Of a stretch of 64,000 nt of DNA, positions 1 through 7,966 are shown one piece after another. Both the position numbers and the translations under genes were made by a program. The stretch comes from Dactylosporangium fulvum (lineage in GTDB: Bacteria > Actinomycetota > Actinomycetes > Mycobacteriales > Micromonosporaceae): positions 644,501-708,500 of the forward strand of contig NZ_CP073720.1 of the NCBI RefSeq assembly GCF_025137375.1, given 5' to 3'. Under the pieces are notes generated by a model, which saw only the letters and a program-made list of their open reading frames with translations, searched no databases and was not told where the DNA came from. The number at the start of each line of letters is the position of its first letter. Position 1 is the first letter of the stretch.

Positions 1-1
1 G

Positions 2-1225
2 TTCGCCGGAAACGTCGGCTGGGCCGTGTTCGGCAACGCGGCCTACGCGCTGTCCCAGTGGCTCGTCCTCGTGATCGTCGCACGCCTCGGCACCCCGTCA
101 ATGGTCGGCGAATACGCCCTCGGCCTCGCCGTCGGCGCCCCGGTCGTCCTGCTGGCCAACCTGTCCCTGCGGACCGTGCTGGTCACCGATCCGCACAGCG
201 AGCACCCGTTCCGCCGCTATCTGCGGGTGCGGCTGGCCGCCATGGCCGTCGCGCTCGCCACGATCGGCGTCGTCGTCGTGCTCTTCGACCTGCCGCCCGC
301 GGTGGTGCTGCTCGTCGGCGCCGCCAAGGCCTTCGACGGCGCCGGCGACATCTACCTCGGCCTGCTCCAGCGCCACCACGACCAGCGCAGCGTCGCCCTG
401 GCGCAGCTGGCCAACGGCGGCCTCACCATCGCCTTCACCGCCGCGCTGCTCGTCGGCACGAGCAGCGTCGCCTGGGCCGCGGCCGGCTCGGCCGGCGCGT
501 CGCTCATCGTGTGGCTCATGGTCTGCGCCCCGCTCGCCGGCCGCCTGCACCACCACCACCACCCCGACCCGGTGGAACGCACCCTGCGCCGCCATACCCA
601 CCGGGCCGCCGGCGGGGTGGCGGCCCTGCTGTGGACCGCGCTGCCGCTCGGTGTCGCCTCCGGCGTCACCTCACTCACCGCCAACGTGCCCCGCTACGCC
701 CTCCAGCACGAATCCGGCGCGGCGGACCTCGGCGCGTTCGCCGCCGCCGGCTACCTGGTCCTCACCGGCACCGTGCTGTGCTCCGCCGTCGCGCAGACCC
801 TGCTGCCGCGCCTCACCGAGCTGCACGCCGCCGACGCCGCCGCCCGCTTCCGCGCTCTGGTGCGCCAGTCCCTCATCGGCGTCGGCGGCGTCGGCGCGAT
901 CGCCGTCTGGGCCGCCTGGCTGTTCGGCTCGACGGTGCTCACCACGGTCTACGGCCCGGAGTACGCCGGACACGGGCCGACCCTCACCGTGCTCACGCTG
1001 GCCACCGCGCTCGGCGCCGCCTGCTTCATGCTCGACGCGGCGCTCTCCGCGGTGCGCCGCTTCGCCGGCCAGCTCGCGGTCAACGCCGGTGTGCTCGCCG
1101 TCGCCGTGGCCGCCGCGCTGGTGCTGGTGCCCCGCTACGGCGTGGCCGGCGCGGCCTGGGCGACCGCTGTCGCCGCTGCCGTCCACTGTGGACTGAAGTG
1201 GGAGGTGCTGCGGCGTGTCCGTTGA
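2..1225 (+). CDS. Polysaccharide flippase (Wzx/MATE-like), 5' truncated
   Basis: Membrane protein expected to flip lipid-linked glycan repeat units across the plasma membrane. The frame is already open at base 2 and reads through a typical Wzx opening (NVGW..GN..Y..SQW), so the start lies upstream of the window. A GTG at 26 is an internal alternative. The visible part has about 11-12 hydrophobic helices, Ala/Val/Leu-rich, and no soluble domain. Residues HHHHHP near bases 548-565 sit in a predicted cytoplasmic loop. The stop overlaps the next gene by 11 bp, a pattern repeated through genes 2-4, so these four look co-transcribed and translationally coupled. The role rests on fold-level resemblance and context; the exact substrate is unknown. 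Confidence 0.75.
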   Translation, partial: FAGNVGWAVFGNAAYALSQWLVLVIVARLGTPSMVGEYALGLAVGAPVVLLANLSLRTVLVTDPHSEHPFRRYLRVRLAAMAVALATIGVVVVLFDLPPAVVLLVGAAKAFDGAGDIYLGLLQRHHDQRSVALAQLANGGLTIAFTAALLVGTSSVAWAAAGSAGASLIVWLMVCAPLAGRLHHHHHPDPVERTLRRHTHRAAGGVAALLWTALPLGVASGVTSLTANVPRYALQHESGAADLGAFAAAGYLVLTGTVLCSAVAQTLLPRLTELHAADAAARFRALVRQSLIGVGGVGAIAVWAAWLFGSTVLTTVYGPEYAGHGPTLTVLTLATALGAACFMLDAALSAVRRFAGQLAVNAGVLAVAVAAALVLVPRYGVAGAAWATAVAAAVHCGLKWEVLRRVR

Positions 1226-2405
1226 CCCCTGGTACGCGGTGGCGCTGGCCGGGCTGACCGTGCCGGTGCTCCTGCTCGTCAGGGGCCGCCGCGACCTGCT
1301 CGCCTACCTGGCGGCCTACTTCTTCGTGTTCGGCTTCGGGCCGGTCGTGAGCTACCTGCTCGGCGGCTCGATCTACTTCGGCACCAACACGATGCTCATC
1401 GGCCGGGCGAGCCTCGGGCTGCTGCTCGCGTTCGCCGGTGTGCTCGCCGCCGGCCTGCTGGTCCGCCAGCGCACCGACCTGTCGGATCCCGCCAAGGGAG
1501 CCGCGGAGCATCATTTTCCGCTGGTACCGGTGGTGCTCGTGGCCCTGTCACTCTACGCGGCCGTGGTGCTCGTCCTCGGCGGCAGCGGCTTCCTCGCCGG
1601 CACCAAACTCGACCGCATCGGCGTCGCCGGCCCCGGCCACTACGACTACCTGCTGCTCGAAATGCTGGCCTGCAGCCTGTACTTCATGGCCGCCCGCACC
1701 AGCGTGGGCCGTTTCGCGTACCGGCTGAACCTCGCCGTCTACGTCGTCTACTGCGTCTCGACCGGCGAACGCGACTTCGTGTTCGTGCTGTTCGCGCTGA
1801 TCCTGCACCGGGAGCTGGTGTCCGGCCGCGGCTTCACCCGGCCGGTCGTCTGGGGCCTGGCGCTCCTGCTCGGCGCGACCGCCCTGTTCAGCCTGCGCGG
1901 CGGCGGACCGGCCGACGCCGGCCAGGTGCTCAACCAGGGTTCGGTGCTCTTCGTCGACACCTGGGTGATGACCCACGTGCCGTCCGTCGACCCGTACGCG
2001 CACGGCGCCACCTACCTCGACGCGCTGGTCAACCTGGTGCCGGGCCACGCGCAGGTGCCGCTGTCGCAGTGGCTCGTCGACCGGTACGCACCCGGCAGCG
2101 ACTCCGGCTACGGCTTCTCGCTCACCGGCGAGGCGTACCTCAACTTCGGCCTCGCCGGCATCCCGGTCCTCTTCGCCGGGCTCACGCTGGTGCACCGCCT
2201 GCTGGTCAACCGGATCGACCGGGCGCCCGTCCACGCCTACGCCAGCCTGCTGTTCACGATCGCGTGGATGTACGGCTTCCGTGGCGAGAGCGCGTCGATG
2301 CTCAAGACCTGCGTCTACGGTCTCGTCTTCTACGGCCTGATCCGCCTGGTCTCGGTCTCCGTCAAGGACCGCTCGCCCGAGGAGGTGCTCCGGTCGTGCG
2401 CCTAG
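1215..2405 (+). CDS. Wzy-like polysaccharide polymerase
   Basis: 396-residue polytopic membrane protein with about 10-11 predicted helices and a long periplasmic-type loop in the second half (SVDPYAHGATYLDALVNLVPG). This is the layout of oligosaccharide-repeat-unit polymerases. The short signature GYGFSLTGEAYLNFG around residues 300-315 resembles the conserved loop of EpsG/Wzy-like proteins. It begins with GTG inside the flippase gene (11-bp overlap) and ends 10 bp inside the glycosyltransferase gene. Likely job: join exported repeat units at the outer face of the membrane. Wzy proteins are poorly conserved, so the call relies on topology and neighbours. Confidence 0.65.
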   Translation: MSVDPWYAVALAGLTVPVLLLVRGRRDLLAYLAAYFFVFGFGPVVSYLLGGSIYFGTNTMLIGRASLGLLLAFAGVLAAGLLVRQRTDLSDPAKGAAEHHFPLVPVVLVALSLYAAVVLVLGGSGFLAGTKLDRIGVAGPGHYDYLLLEMLACSLYFMAARTSVGRFAYRLNLAVYVVYCVSTGERDFVFVLFALILHRELVSGRGFTRPVVWGLALLLGATALFSLRGGGPADAGQVLNQGSVLFVDTWVMTHVPSVDPYAHGATYLDALVNLVPGHAQVPLSQWLVDRYAPGSDSGYGFSLTGEAYLNFGLAGIPVLFAGLTLVHRLLVNRIDRAPVHAYASLLFTIAWMYGFRGESASMLKTCVYGLVFYGLIRLVSVSVKDRSPEEVLRSCA

Positions 2406-3604
2406 TCGTCACCTCCGAACAGCGGTTCCTGCGCTCGCCGGACGGGCGGGTCTGGACCACCACCGGGGCCGCCAACGACTTCTGGCAGCGGTACCGCACC
2501 GTCTTCGACGAGGTGCTCGTGGTCGCCCGGGTGGACGAGCGGCCGGGGTGGCCCTCGGATGCGCGGCGCGTCGACGGCGACGGGGTCGCGGTGCACGCCG
2601 TGCCGCACTACCTGGGGCCGCTGCAGTATCTGCGCCGGCTGCGGCGCGTGCGGGCGGCCCTGCGCACCTGCCTCGCGCCCGGCGACGCCGTCCTGCTGCG
2701 GGTGCCGTCGGCACTCGGCTCCCTGCTGCACCGGCGGCTGCGCCGGGGCCGGCGCCCCTTCGGGCTGGAGGTCGTCGGCGACCCCTTCGACGTGTTCGCC
2801 CCGGGTGCCATGCACCATCCGCTGCGGCCGCTGCTACGCCGCTGGTTCACCGCCCGGCTGCGGGCCCAGTGCCACAGCACGTCCGCCGTCTCCTACGTCA
2901 CCGAGCGGGCACTGCAGACGCGCTACCCGGCCGCCCACGGCGCGGTCACCGCCGCCTACTCCAGCATCCAGCTCGACCCGGCCGCGTTCGCCGACCGGCC
3001 ACGGCACGGCACGCCCAAGGTCGCCGTCCGGCTGGTCTCCGTCGGCTCGCTCGAGCAGCCGTACAAGGGCATCGACACGCTCATCGAGGCACTGCCGATG
3101 CTCGTCCGGGCCGGGCTGGAGGCGCACCTGGTGCACCTCGGCGACGGGCGGTGCCGGGCCGACCTGGAGCGGCTGGTCCGCGAACGGCGGCTCGGCGGCC
3201 GGGTCGCCTTCGCCGGCGCCGTCCCGCCCGGTGCGCCCGTGCGGCAGTTCCTCGACGACGCCGACCTGTTCGTGCTGCCGTCGCGGACCGAAGGGCTGCC
3301 CCGCGCGCTGATCGAGGCGATGGCCCGCGGGCTGCCGGCGATCGGCACCCGGGTCGGCGGCATCCCCGAACTGCTCTCCGGCGCGCACCTCGTGCCGCCC
3401 GGCGACCCCGGCGCGCTCGCCTACGCCATCACCGCGCTGGTCGCCGACCCGCAGGCGATGGCGGCCGCGTCGGCGCGCAACCTCGCCCGCGCCGGCAACT
3501 ACGCCGCGGACACCCTCGCCAAGCGGCGCACCGCCTTCTACCGCGCGCTGCGCGTGCTCACCGCCCCGGACCGAGTCGAGGAGGTGGTCGGCGGTGCCGA
3601 CTAG
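2396..3604 (+). CDS. Glycosyltransferase family 4
   Basis: 402 residues from GTG 2396 (VRLVVTSEQRFL), the start that overlaps the polymerase stop by 10 bp; the frame is also open further upstream, inside that gene. The C-terminal half shows the GT-B/GT4 donor-binding domain: SVGSLEQPYKGIDTLIEA, LVHLGDGR, and the E-x7-E motif in EGLPRALIEAMARG followed by GGIPELL. It should transfer a sugar from an activated nucleotide donor onto a lipid-linked glycan intermediate on the cytoplasmic face. Its place between a polymerase and a DUF4012 gene supports a role in the same polysaccharide. The donor sugar and linkage cannot be read from sequence. Confidence 0.85.
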   Translation: MRLVVTSEQRFLRSPDGRVWTTTGAANDFWQRYRTVFDEVLVVARVDERPGWPSDARRVDGDGVAVHAVPHYLGPLQYLRRLRRVRAALRTCLAPGDAVLLRVPSALGSLLHRRLRRGRRPFGLEVVGDPFDVFAPGAMHHPLRPLLRRWFTARLRAQCHSTSAVSYVTERALQTRYPAAHGAVTAAYSSIQLDPAAFADRPRHGTPKVAVRLVSVGSLEQPYKGIDTLIEALPMLVRAGLEAHLVHLGDGRCRADLERLVRERRLGGRVAFAGAVPPGAPVRQFLDDADLFVLPSRTEGLPRALIEAMARGLPAIGTRVGGIPELLSGAHLVPPGDPGALAYAITALVADPQAMAAASARNLARAGNYAADTLAKRRTAFYRALRVLTAPDRVEEVVGGAD

Positions 3605-5360
3605 ACGGAAGGCCGTTGTGGCGGCCGTCGTGCTGGTGCTGATCGTCGCCGGTCTCGGGCTGCGGCTGCTGACCGTGGCCTCGTCGGCGACCGGGCACCT
3701 CCAGCGCGCCGCGACGCTCGTCGAGGACCTGGAGCGGCAACTGCGGGCCGGCGACCTCGACGGTGCTCGCCGTACCGCCGCCGACCTGCGCCGCCAGGCC
3801 GGCGAGGCGCGCGACGACACGCACGGGCCGAGCTGGTGGCTGGCCAGCTCCCTGCCCGCCGCGGGCGACGACCTCGCCGCGGTCGCCGCCGTCGCTACTG
3901 CCGTGGACGCCCTCGCCGACCGGGTGCTGCCCCCGCTGCTCGACGCCGCCGACGGGATGGCCACCGCGGTCGGGCGGGGCTCCGGCGGCGACGACGGCGC
4001 CGAGGCGTTGCAGCGCGTCCGGTCCGTAGCACCCCGGATCGCCGAGGCCGCCACCGTGGCCCGGAACGAGCGGGCCCGCCTCGCCGGGCTCGACCGCGGC
4101 GGGCTCGACCCGCGGGTGCGGACCGCCGTCGAACAGGTCCTGTCCGGACTCGACCGGGTCGTGCCGGTGCTCGAACCGGTCGCGCGCGCGGCGGCGCTGC
4201 TGCCCGGGCTGCTCGGCGTCGATGGGCCGCGGACCTACCTGGTGCTCTTCCAGAACCTCGCGGAGGTCCGCGCGACCGGCGGGATGCCGGGCGCGTTTGT
4301 CGTGCTGCAGGCCGACCGCGGGACGATCGGCATCGTCGAGCAGGGCACGGCGGCGACGACGCTGGGCACCTTCCCGGCCCCGGTGCTACCGCTCGACCCC
4401 GACCAGGAGGAGCTGCACACCGACCGGCTCGGGCGCTTCCCGGCCGACGTGAACCTCACGCCCGACTTCCCGACCGCGGCCATCCTGGCCCGCGAGATGT
4501 ACCGGGTGCGGTCCGGCCGGACGGTCGACGGGGTGCTGGCCACCGATCCGGTCGCGCTGTCGTACCTGCTGCGCGCCACCGGCCCGGTGCCGGTCCCGTC
4601 CGGGCCGCCGCTCACCGCCGAGAACGCCGTCAAGCAGCTGCTTTCCGAGGTGTACCTGACGATCGCCGCCGAGCCGGCCCAGGACGCCTACTTCGCCGGC
4701 GCCGCGCGGGCCGTCTTCGACCGCCTGGTGTCCACCACCGCCGCCGACCCCGACCTCTACCGCGCCCTGTCGCAGGCCGTCGCGGAACGGCGGCTGCTCG
4801 CCTGGAGCGCCCATCCTGAGGAGCAGCAGGCGATCGCCGGCACCGTGTTCGCGGGGACGCTGCCGGAGGACGACGGCGACCGGCCGACCGTGGGCGTGTT
4901 CCTCAACGACGGCACGGGCGCGAAGCTCGGCTACTACCTGACCCGTGCCGCCGAGCTGACCGTCGGGCCCTGCCTGGAGGACGGGACCCGGCAGCTGGGC
5001 CTGACCGTGACGCTGGGCTCGAACGCGCCCCGGACCGGGCTGCCGCGCAGTGTGCTCGGCCTCGGGCTGGCCGGGGAGTACACGATCCGCACCAACGTGA
5101 TGGTGTACGCGCCGACCGATGGGATGCCGGTGGCCGTGGTACAGGACGGCAAGGCGGTCGAGTTCGGCACCGGGATGGACAAGGGGCGCGCGGTCGCGGT
5201 CATCCCCGTCGACCTGGCGCCGGGCGCGCGCAGCACGGTCAAGCTGGCCCTGATCACCGGCCCCGTGCGGAACGGCGCGCTGACCCCACGCCTGGTCACC
5301 ACGCCCGGTGTCGCGCCGTGGGCGTTGCAGGTGCGGTCCGGCGCGGCGTGTTCGAGGTGA
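3594..5360 (+). CDS. DUF4012 membrane-anchored protein
   Basis: 588 residues from GTG 3594, overlapping the glycosyltransferase stop by 11 bp. One N-terminal membrane helix (residues about 7-25) after a short basic start, then an Ala-rich helical segment (30-190), then the DUF4012 core beginning at GPRTYLVLFQNLAEVRATGG. This core is typical of large extracytoplasmic proteins found in actinobacterial exopolysaccharide loci. No catalytic residues are known to me for this family. Location and anchor suggest a wall- or periplasm-facing factor for polysaccharide assembly. It ends the first tightly overlapping gene run; a small hairpin follows. Confidence 0.75.
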   Translation: MPTRRKAVVAAVVLVLIVAGLGLRLLTVASSATGHLQRAATLVEDLERQLRAGDLDGARRTAADLRRQAGEARDDTHGPSWWLASSLPAAGDDLAAVAAVATAVDALADRVLPPLLDAADGMATAVGRGSGGDDGAEALQRVRSVAPRIAEAATVARNERARLAGLDRGGLDPRVRTAVEQVLSGLDRVVPVLEPVARAAALLPGLLGVDGPRTYLVLFQNLAEVRATGGMPGAFVVLQADRGTIGIVEQGTAATTLGTFPAPVLPLDPDQEELHTDRLGRFPADVNLTPDFPTAAILAREMYRVRSGRTVDGVLATDPVALSYLLRATGPVPVPSGPPLTAENAVKQLLSEVYLTIAAEPAQDAYFAGAARAVFDRLVSTTAADPDLYRALSQAVAERRLLAWSAHPEEQQAIAGTVFAGTLPEDDGDRPTVGVFLNDGTGAKLGYYLTRAAELTVGPCLEDGTRQLGLTVTLGSNAPRTGLPRSVLGLGLAGEYTIRTNVMVYAPTDGMPVAVVQDGKAVEFGTGMDKGRAVAVIPVDLAPGARSTVKLALITGPVRNGALTPRLVTTPGVAPWALQVRSGAACSR

Positions 5361-5367
5361 AGACTTC

Positions 5368-5382
5368 TCGGACATAGTCCGA
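5368..5382 (+). terminator. Short hairpin after the DUF4012 gene
   Basis: Perfect 6-bp inverted repeat TCGGAC-ATA-GTCCGA, 7 nt after the stop codon. There is no T-run, so it may be a weak terminator, a processing site or an operator for the gene at 5449. Confidence 0.35.
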
Positions 5383-5448
5383 ATCGCCCATATCGAGTGG
5401 GTTTGCGGTCTAACGTGAAACCCGGGGAGACGAGAGGGAGAGCCAGCA

Positions 5449-6171
5449 ATGCGAGCTCGAACAGCATCCGCACTGACCTCGGTCGCCGGCGCCATCATCG
5501 CGGTGGCCGTGCTCGGCGCGCCGACCACCGCACAGGCCGCACCTGAGAACCACGGACAGGCCGGAGCTCAGGCGGCGGCCTACCCGGCGCCGGAACCGGC
5601 GGTCCGGGTCAGTTCGGCCTCGATCAGCACCGGCAACACGGTTCGCGTCACCGGGCGCAGCTTCAGCCCCGGCGAACCGATCGCCATCAGCGTGTCGTAC
5701 CGCATCACCCCGAACTCGGGCACCTACCACAACCCGTGGGGCGTGAGCATCAAGGGCGACCAGCGGGCCGACGCCGACGGCAAGTTCGCCGCGAAGGTAC
5801 GGCTGAGTGTGCCCGGCTACGCGCGGATCAAGGTCACCGGCAAGAAGTCGCACAAGTCGGCGGCCGTCACCGTGCGTGTGCTCGCCTGGCGCAGCGACGT
5901 GTTCGGCGGCGACGACTTCTTCGCGGGCACGCCGCTCGGCGCGCCGGTCCGCTGGGACGACCGGAGCGACACCGGCGCCGGCCGCGTCTTCGGCCCGCAC
6001 AGCGGCGGCTGGAGCCCGTTCCGCCTGTCCGGCAACGAGACCACGGTCGCGGGCGCGACCGTGCGCACCGAGGAGCACAAGACCTACGGCGGTGACGTGG
6101 TGGCCGGCCTGCTCGGCCTGACCGCGCTCATCGGCAGCGGCTTCGTGGCGCGTCGCCGCCGCACCTCGTAA
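5449..6171 (+). CDS. Secreted protein with C-terminal membrane anchor
   Basis: 240 residues. The ATG is preceded by a purine-rich ribosome site (GAGAGGGAGAG). It has a signal peptide (RARTASALTSVAGAIIAVAVLG...AQA, cleavage near residue 28), then a single Ig/TIG-like beta domain (SSASISTGNTVRVTGRSFSPGEPIAI) and a C-terminal hydrophobic helix followed by ARRRRTS. The tail has the shape of a wall-sorting signal but no LPxTG-type motif is visible, so plain membrane anchoring is more likely. Function unknown. It lies between polysaccharide genes and is closed off downstream by a strong terminator, so it may be its own unit. Confidence 0.7.
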   Translation: MRARTASALTSVAGAIIAVAVLGAPTTAQAAPENHGQAGAQAAAYPAPEPAVRVSSASISTGNTVRVTGRSFSPGEPIAISVSYRITPNSGTYHNPWGVSIKGDQRADADGKFAAKVRLSVPGYARIKVTGKKSHKSAAVTVRVLAWRSDVFGGDDFFAGTPLGAPVRWDDRSDTGAGRVFGPHSGGWSPFRLSGNETTVAGATVRTEEHKTYGGDVVAGLLGLTALIGSGFVARRRRTS

Positions 6172-6186
6172 CGTCCGCACCGCGTT

Positions 6187-6218
6187 CGACCCGCCGGATC
6201 AGCTTCGCCGGCGGGTCG
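6187..6218 (+). terminator. Intrinsic terminator hairpin
   Basis: Perfect 11-bp stem CGACCCGCCGG / CCGGCGGGTCG with a 10-nt loop, 16 bp after the stop of the secreted-protein gene. It separates that gene from the UDP-sugar dehydrogenase gene. No long T-run follows, which is common in high-GC genomes. Confidence 0.75.
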
Positions 6219-6242
6219 AGTGTTCCCACCCTTAGGATGATC

Positions 6243-7505
6243 ATGGGCAAAGTCGTCATCATCGGTCAGGGCTACGTCGGCCTGCCGCTGGCCGTCCGCG
6301 CGGTCGAAGCCGGCGACGACGTCGTCGGGCTCGACACCGACACCGACCGCATCAAGTCGCTCGGCGCCGGACTGTCCTTTGTGGAGGACATCTCCGACGA
6401 GCGGCTCGCGCGGGCGCTGGAGACCGGCAGGTACCGGCCGAGCGACGACTACGCCGACGCGACGGGCTTCGACGTCTGCGCCATCACGGTGCCGACCCCG
6501 CTCACCGACGGGGTGCCCGACATCAGCCACATCGAGCACGCCGCGCTCCAGATCGCGCCATACCTGCGGCCCGGCTGCACGGTCATCCTCGAGTCGACGA
6601 CCTACCCCGGCACCACCGAGGAGGTGCTGCGGCCGCTGCTGGAGCACGCCAGCGGCCTGCGCACCCCCGACGACTTCCACCTCGGCTACAGCCCCGAGCG
6701 CATCGACCCGGGCAACCGTACCTGGCACCTCGACAACACCCCGAAGCTCGTCTCCGGCATCGACGCACGGTCGCTCGCCGCCACGATCGGCTTCTACCGG
6801 CGTTTCGTCCAGCGGGTGGTGCCGGTCTCCGCGCCGCGGACCGCCGAGCTGACCAAGCTGTTCGAGAACACCTTCCGCCACATCAACATCGCCCTCGTCA
6901 ACGAACTCGCGATCGTCGCCAACAAGCTCGGCGTCGACGTGCGCGAGGCGATCAGCGCCGCGGCGACCAAGCCCTTCGGGTTCATGGCCTTCGAGCCCGG
7001 CCCCGGCGTCGGCGGGCACTGCCTGCCGATCGACCCGTCGTACCTGTCCTGGCAGGTCAAGCGGGAGGTCGGCCAGCGGTTCCGGTTCATCGAGCTGGCC
7101 AACGACGTCAACGAGGGCATGCCGCGCTACGTGGTCCAGCGTCTGGTCGCCGGGCTGAACACCCGCTACAAGCCGGTCAACGGCAGCCGGATCCTGCTGC
7201 TCGGCCTGGCATACAAGAGCAACGTGGGCGACCTGCGCGAGTCACCGGCCCGCGCCGTGGCCGAGCTGCTCGTCGACCTCGGCGCCGACGTCCGCGCGGT
7301 CGAGCCGCACGCCGCGCCGCGGGACATCGGCACGCTGGGCGGCGTGACCCTGGTCGACCTGACCGCCGTCGAGGTGATGGCCGCCGACGCGGTGGTCGTG
7401 CTCACCGATCACGACGACTTCGACTACGCCCTGATCGAGGAGCACGCCCAGTACGTCTTCGACACCCGCAACCGCTGCCGCGGCCGGGTCGTCGAGCGCC
7501 TGTAG
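6243..7505 (+). CDS. UDP-sugar 6-dehydrogenase (UDP-glucose/UDP-ManNAc DH family)
   Basis: 420 residues from ATG 6243; AGGA ends 5 nt before it, while an ATG at 6237 overlaps that site and is less likely. NAD+-dependent two-step oxidation of a UDP-sugar to the uronic acid. The N-terminal Rossmann motif is GQGYVGLPLA (residues 7-16). The catalytic cysteine lies in GVGGHCLPIDPSYL, with the family lysine region in KLFENTFRHINIALVNE, and a C-terminal UDP-binding domain follows (LLGLAYKSNVGDLRESPA). The GGHCLPIDP signature and 420-residue length are closer to WecC/Ugd-like nucleotide-sugar dehydrogenases than to GDP-mannose enzymes. It likely supplies an acidic sugar for the surrounding polysaccharide pathway. 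The substrate is inferred. Confidence 0.88.
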   Translation: MGKVVIIGQGYVGLPLAVRAVEAGDDVVGLDTDTDRIKSLGAGLSFVEDISDERLARALETGRYRPSDDYADATGFDVCAITVPTPLTDGVPDISHIEHAALQIAPYLRPGCTVILESTTYPGTTEEVLRPLLEHASGLRTPDDFHLGYSPERIDPGNRTWHLDNTPKLVSGIDARSLAATIGFYRRFVQRVVPVSAPRTAELTKLFENTFRHINIALVNELAIVANKLGVDVREAISAAATKPFGFMAFEPGPGVGGHCLPIDPSYLSWQVKREVGQRFRFIELANDVNEGMPRYVVQRLVAGLNTRYKPVNGSRILLLGLAYKSNVGDLRESPARAVAELLVDLGADVRAVEPHAAPRDIGTLGGVTLVDLTAVEVMAADAVVVLTDHDDFDYALIEEHAQYVFDTRNRCRGRVVERL

Positions 7506-7533
7506 CGGTTTGTAGCTTTTCGCCTCTGGGCCT

Positions 7534-7539
7534 TACCGT
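7534..7539 (+). promoter_or_regulatory. -10 box for a leaderless start at 7547
   Basis: TACCGT, 7 nt before GTG 7547, with no Shine-Dalgarno sequence. It fits the TAnnnT -10 pattern expected when the start codon is also the transcript start. Confidence 0.45.
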
Positions 7540-7546
7540 TGCCCAG

Positions 7547-7966
7547 GTGCGGAACTGGTTTCCCATCGGCCTCACGATCCTGCTCGTCGCGGGTGTCGCC
7601 GGGCTGCTGACGGTCGCCGTGCGTGGGGCGCTGCACGACCGCGACCAGGTCCGGGGCACCGTGACCGTGACCGGTTGCACCTTCGAGGCATACGGCCGCC
7701 ACGGCGACACCTACCTGTGCCGGGGCCGCTTCGCCGGCCCCTTCGACATCCCCGAGGTCACATTCGCCAACCTGGGGGAGCTCACCGCCGGCACGACCGT
7801 CGCGGCGGCGGTCTCCGGGCCCGGAGACACCAGCGCCGACCTGGTCAGCGAGGGTTACTGGCGGTTGGTGGTCACGATCGGCGGTTCGATCGCCCTTCTG
7901 GTCATCCTCGTGCTGGTATGGCGGACCCGGCGGCACTCAGCCCGGTCGGGTAGCTTGGCGCGGTGA
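7547..7966 (+). CDS. Small two-helix membrane protein
   Basis: 139 residues. An N-terminal helix (residues 6-24) and a C-terminal helix (about 107-127) flank an extracytoplasmic segment with two cysteines (GCTFEAYGRHGDTYLCRGRF) that could form a disulfide. The tail is short and basic. The layout resembles DUF3592-type proteins but I cannot assign it. Its stop overlaps the glycosyltransferase start by 4 bp (GTGA), so the pair is co-translated. It may be a small accessory subunit of the glycosyltransferase. Confidence 0.6.
   Translation: MRNWFPIGLTILLVAGVAGLLTVAVRGALHDRDQVRGTVTVTGCTFEAYGRHGDTYLCRGRFAGPFDIPEVTFANLGELTAGTTVAAAVSGPGDTSADLVSEGYWRLVVTIGGSIALLVILVLVWRTRRHSARSGSLAR
7951..7956 (+). 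promoter_or_regulatory. Possible internal -10 box before the GT-C gene
   Basis: TAGCTT, 6 nt before GTG 7963 and inside the end of the upstream gene. It could give a second, leaderless transcript of the glycosyltransferase gene. Confidence 0.3.

Noticed and set aside
548..565. HHHHHP run in the flippase
   Set aside because: Five histidines in a loop from CAC repeats; could be metal-related but nothing else supports that.
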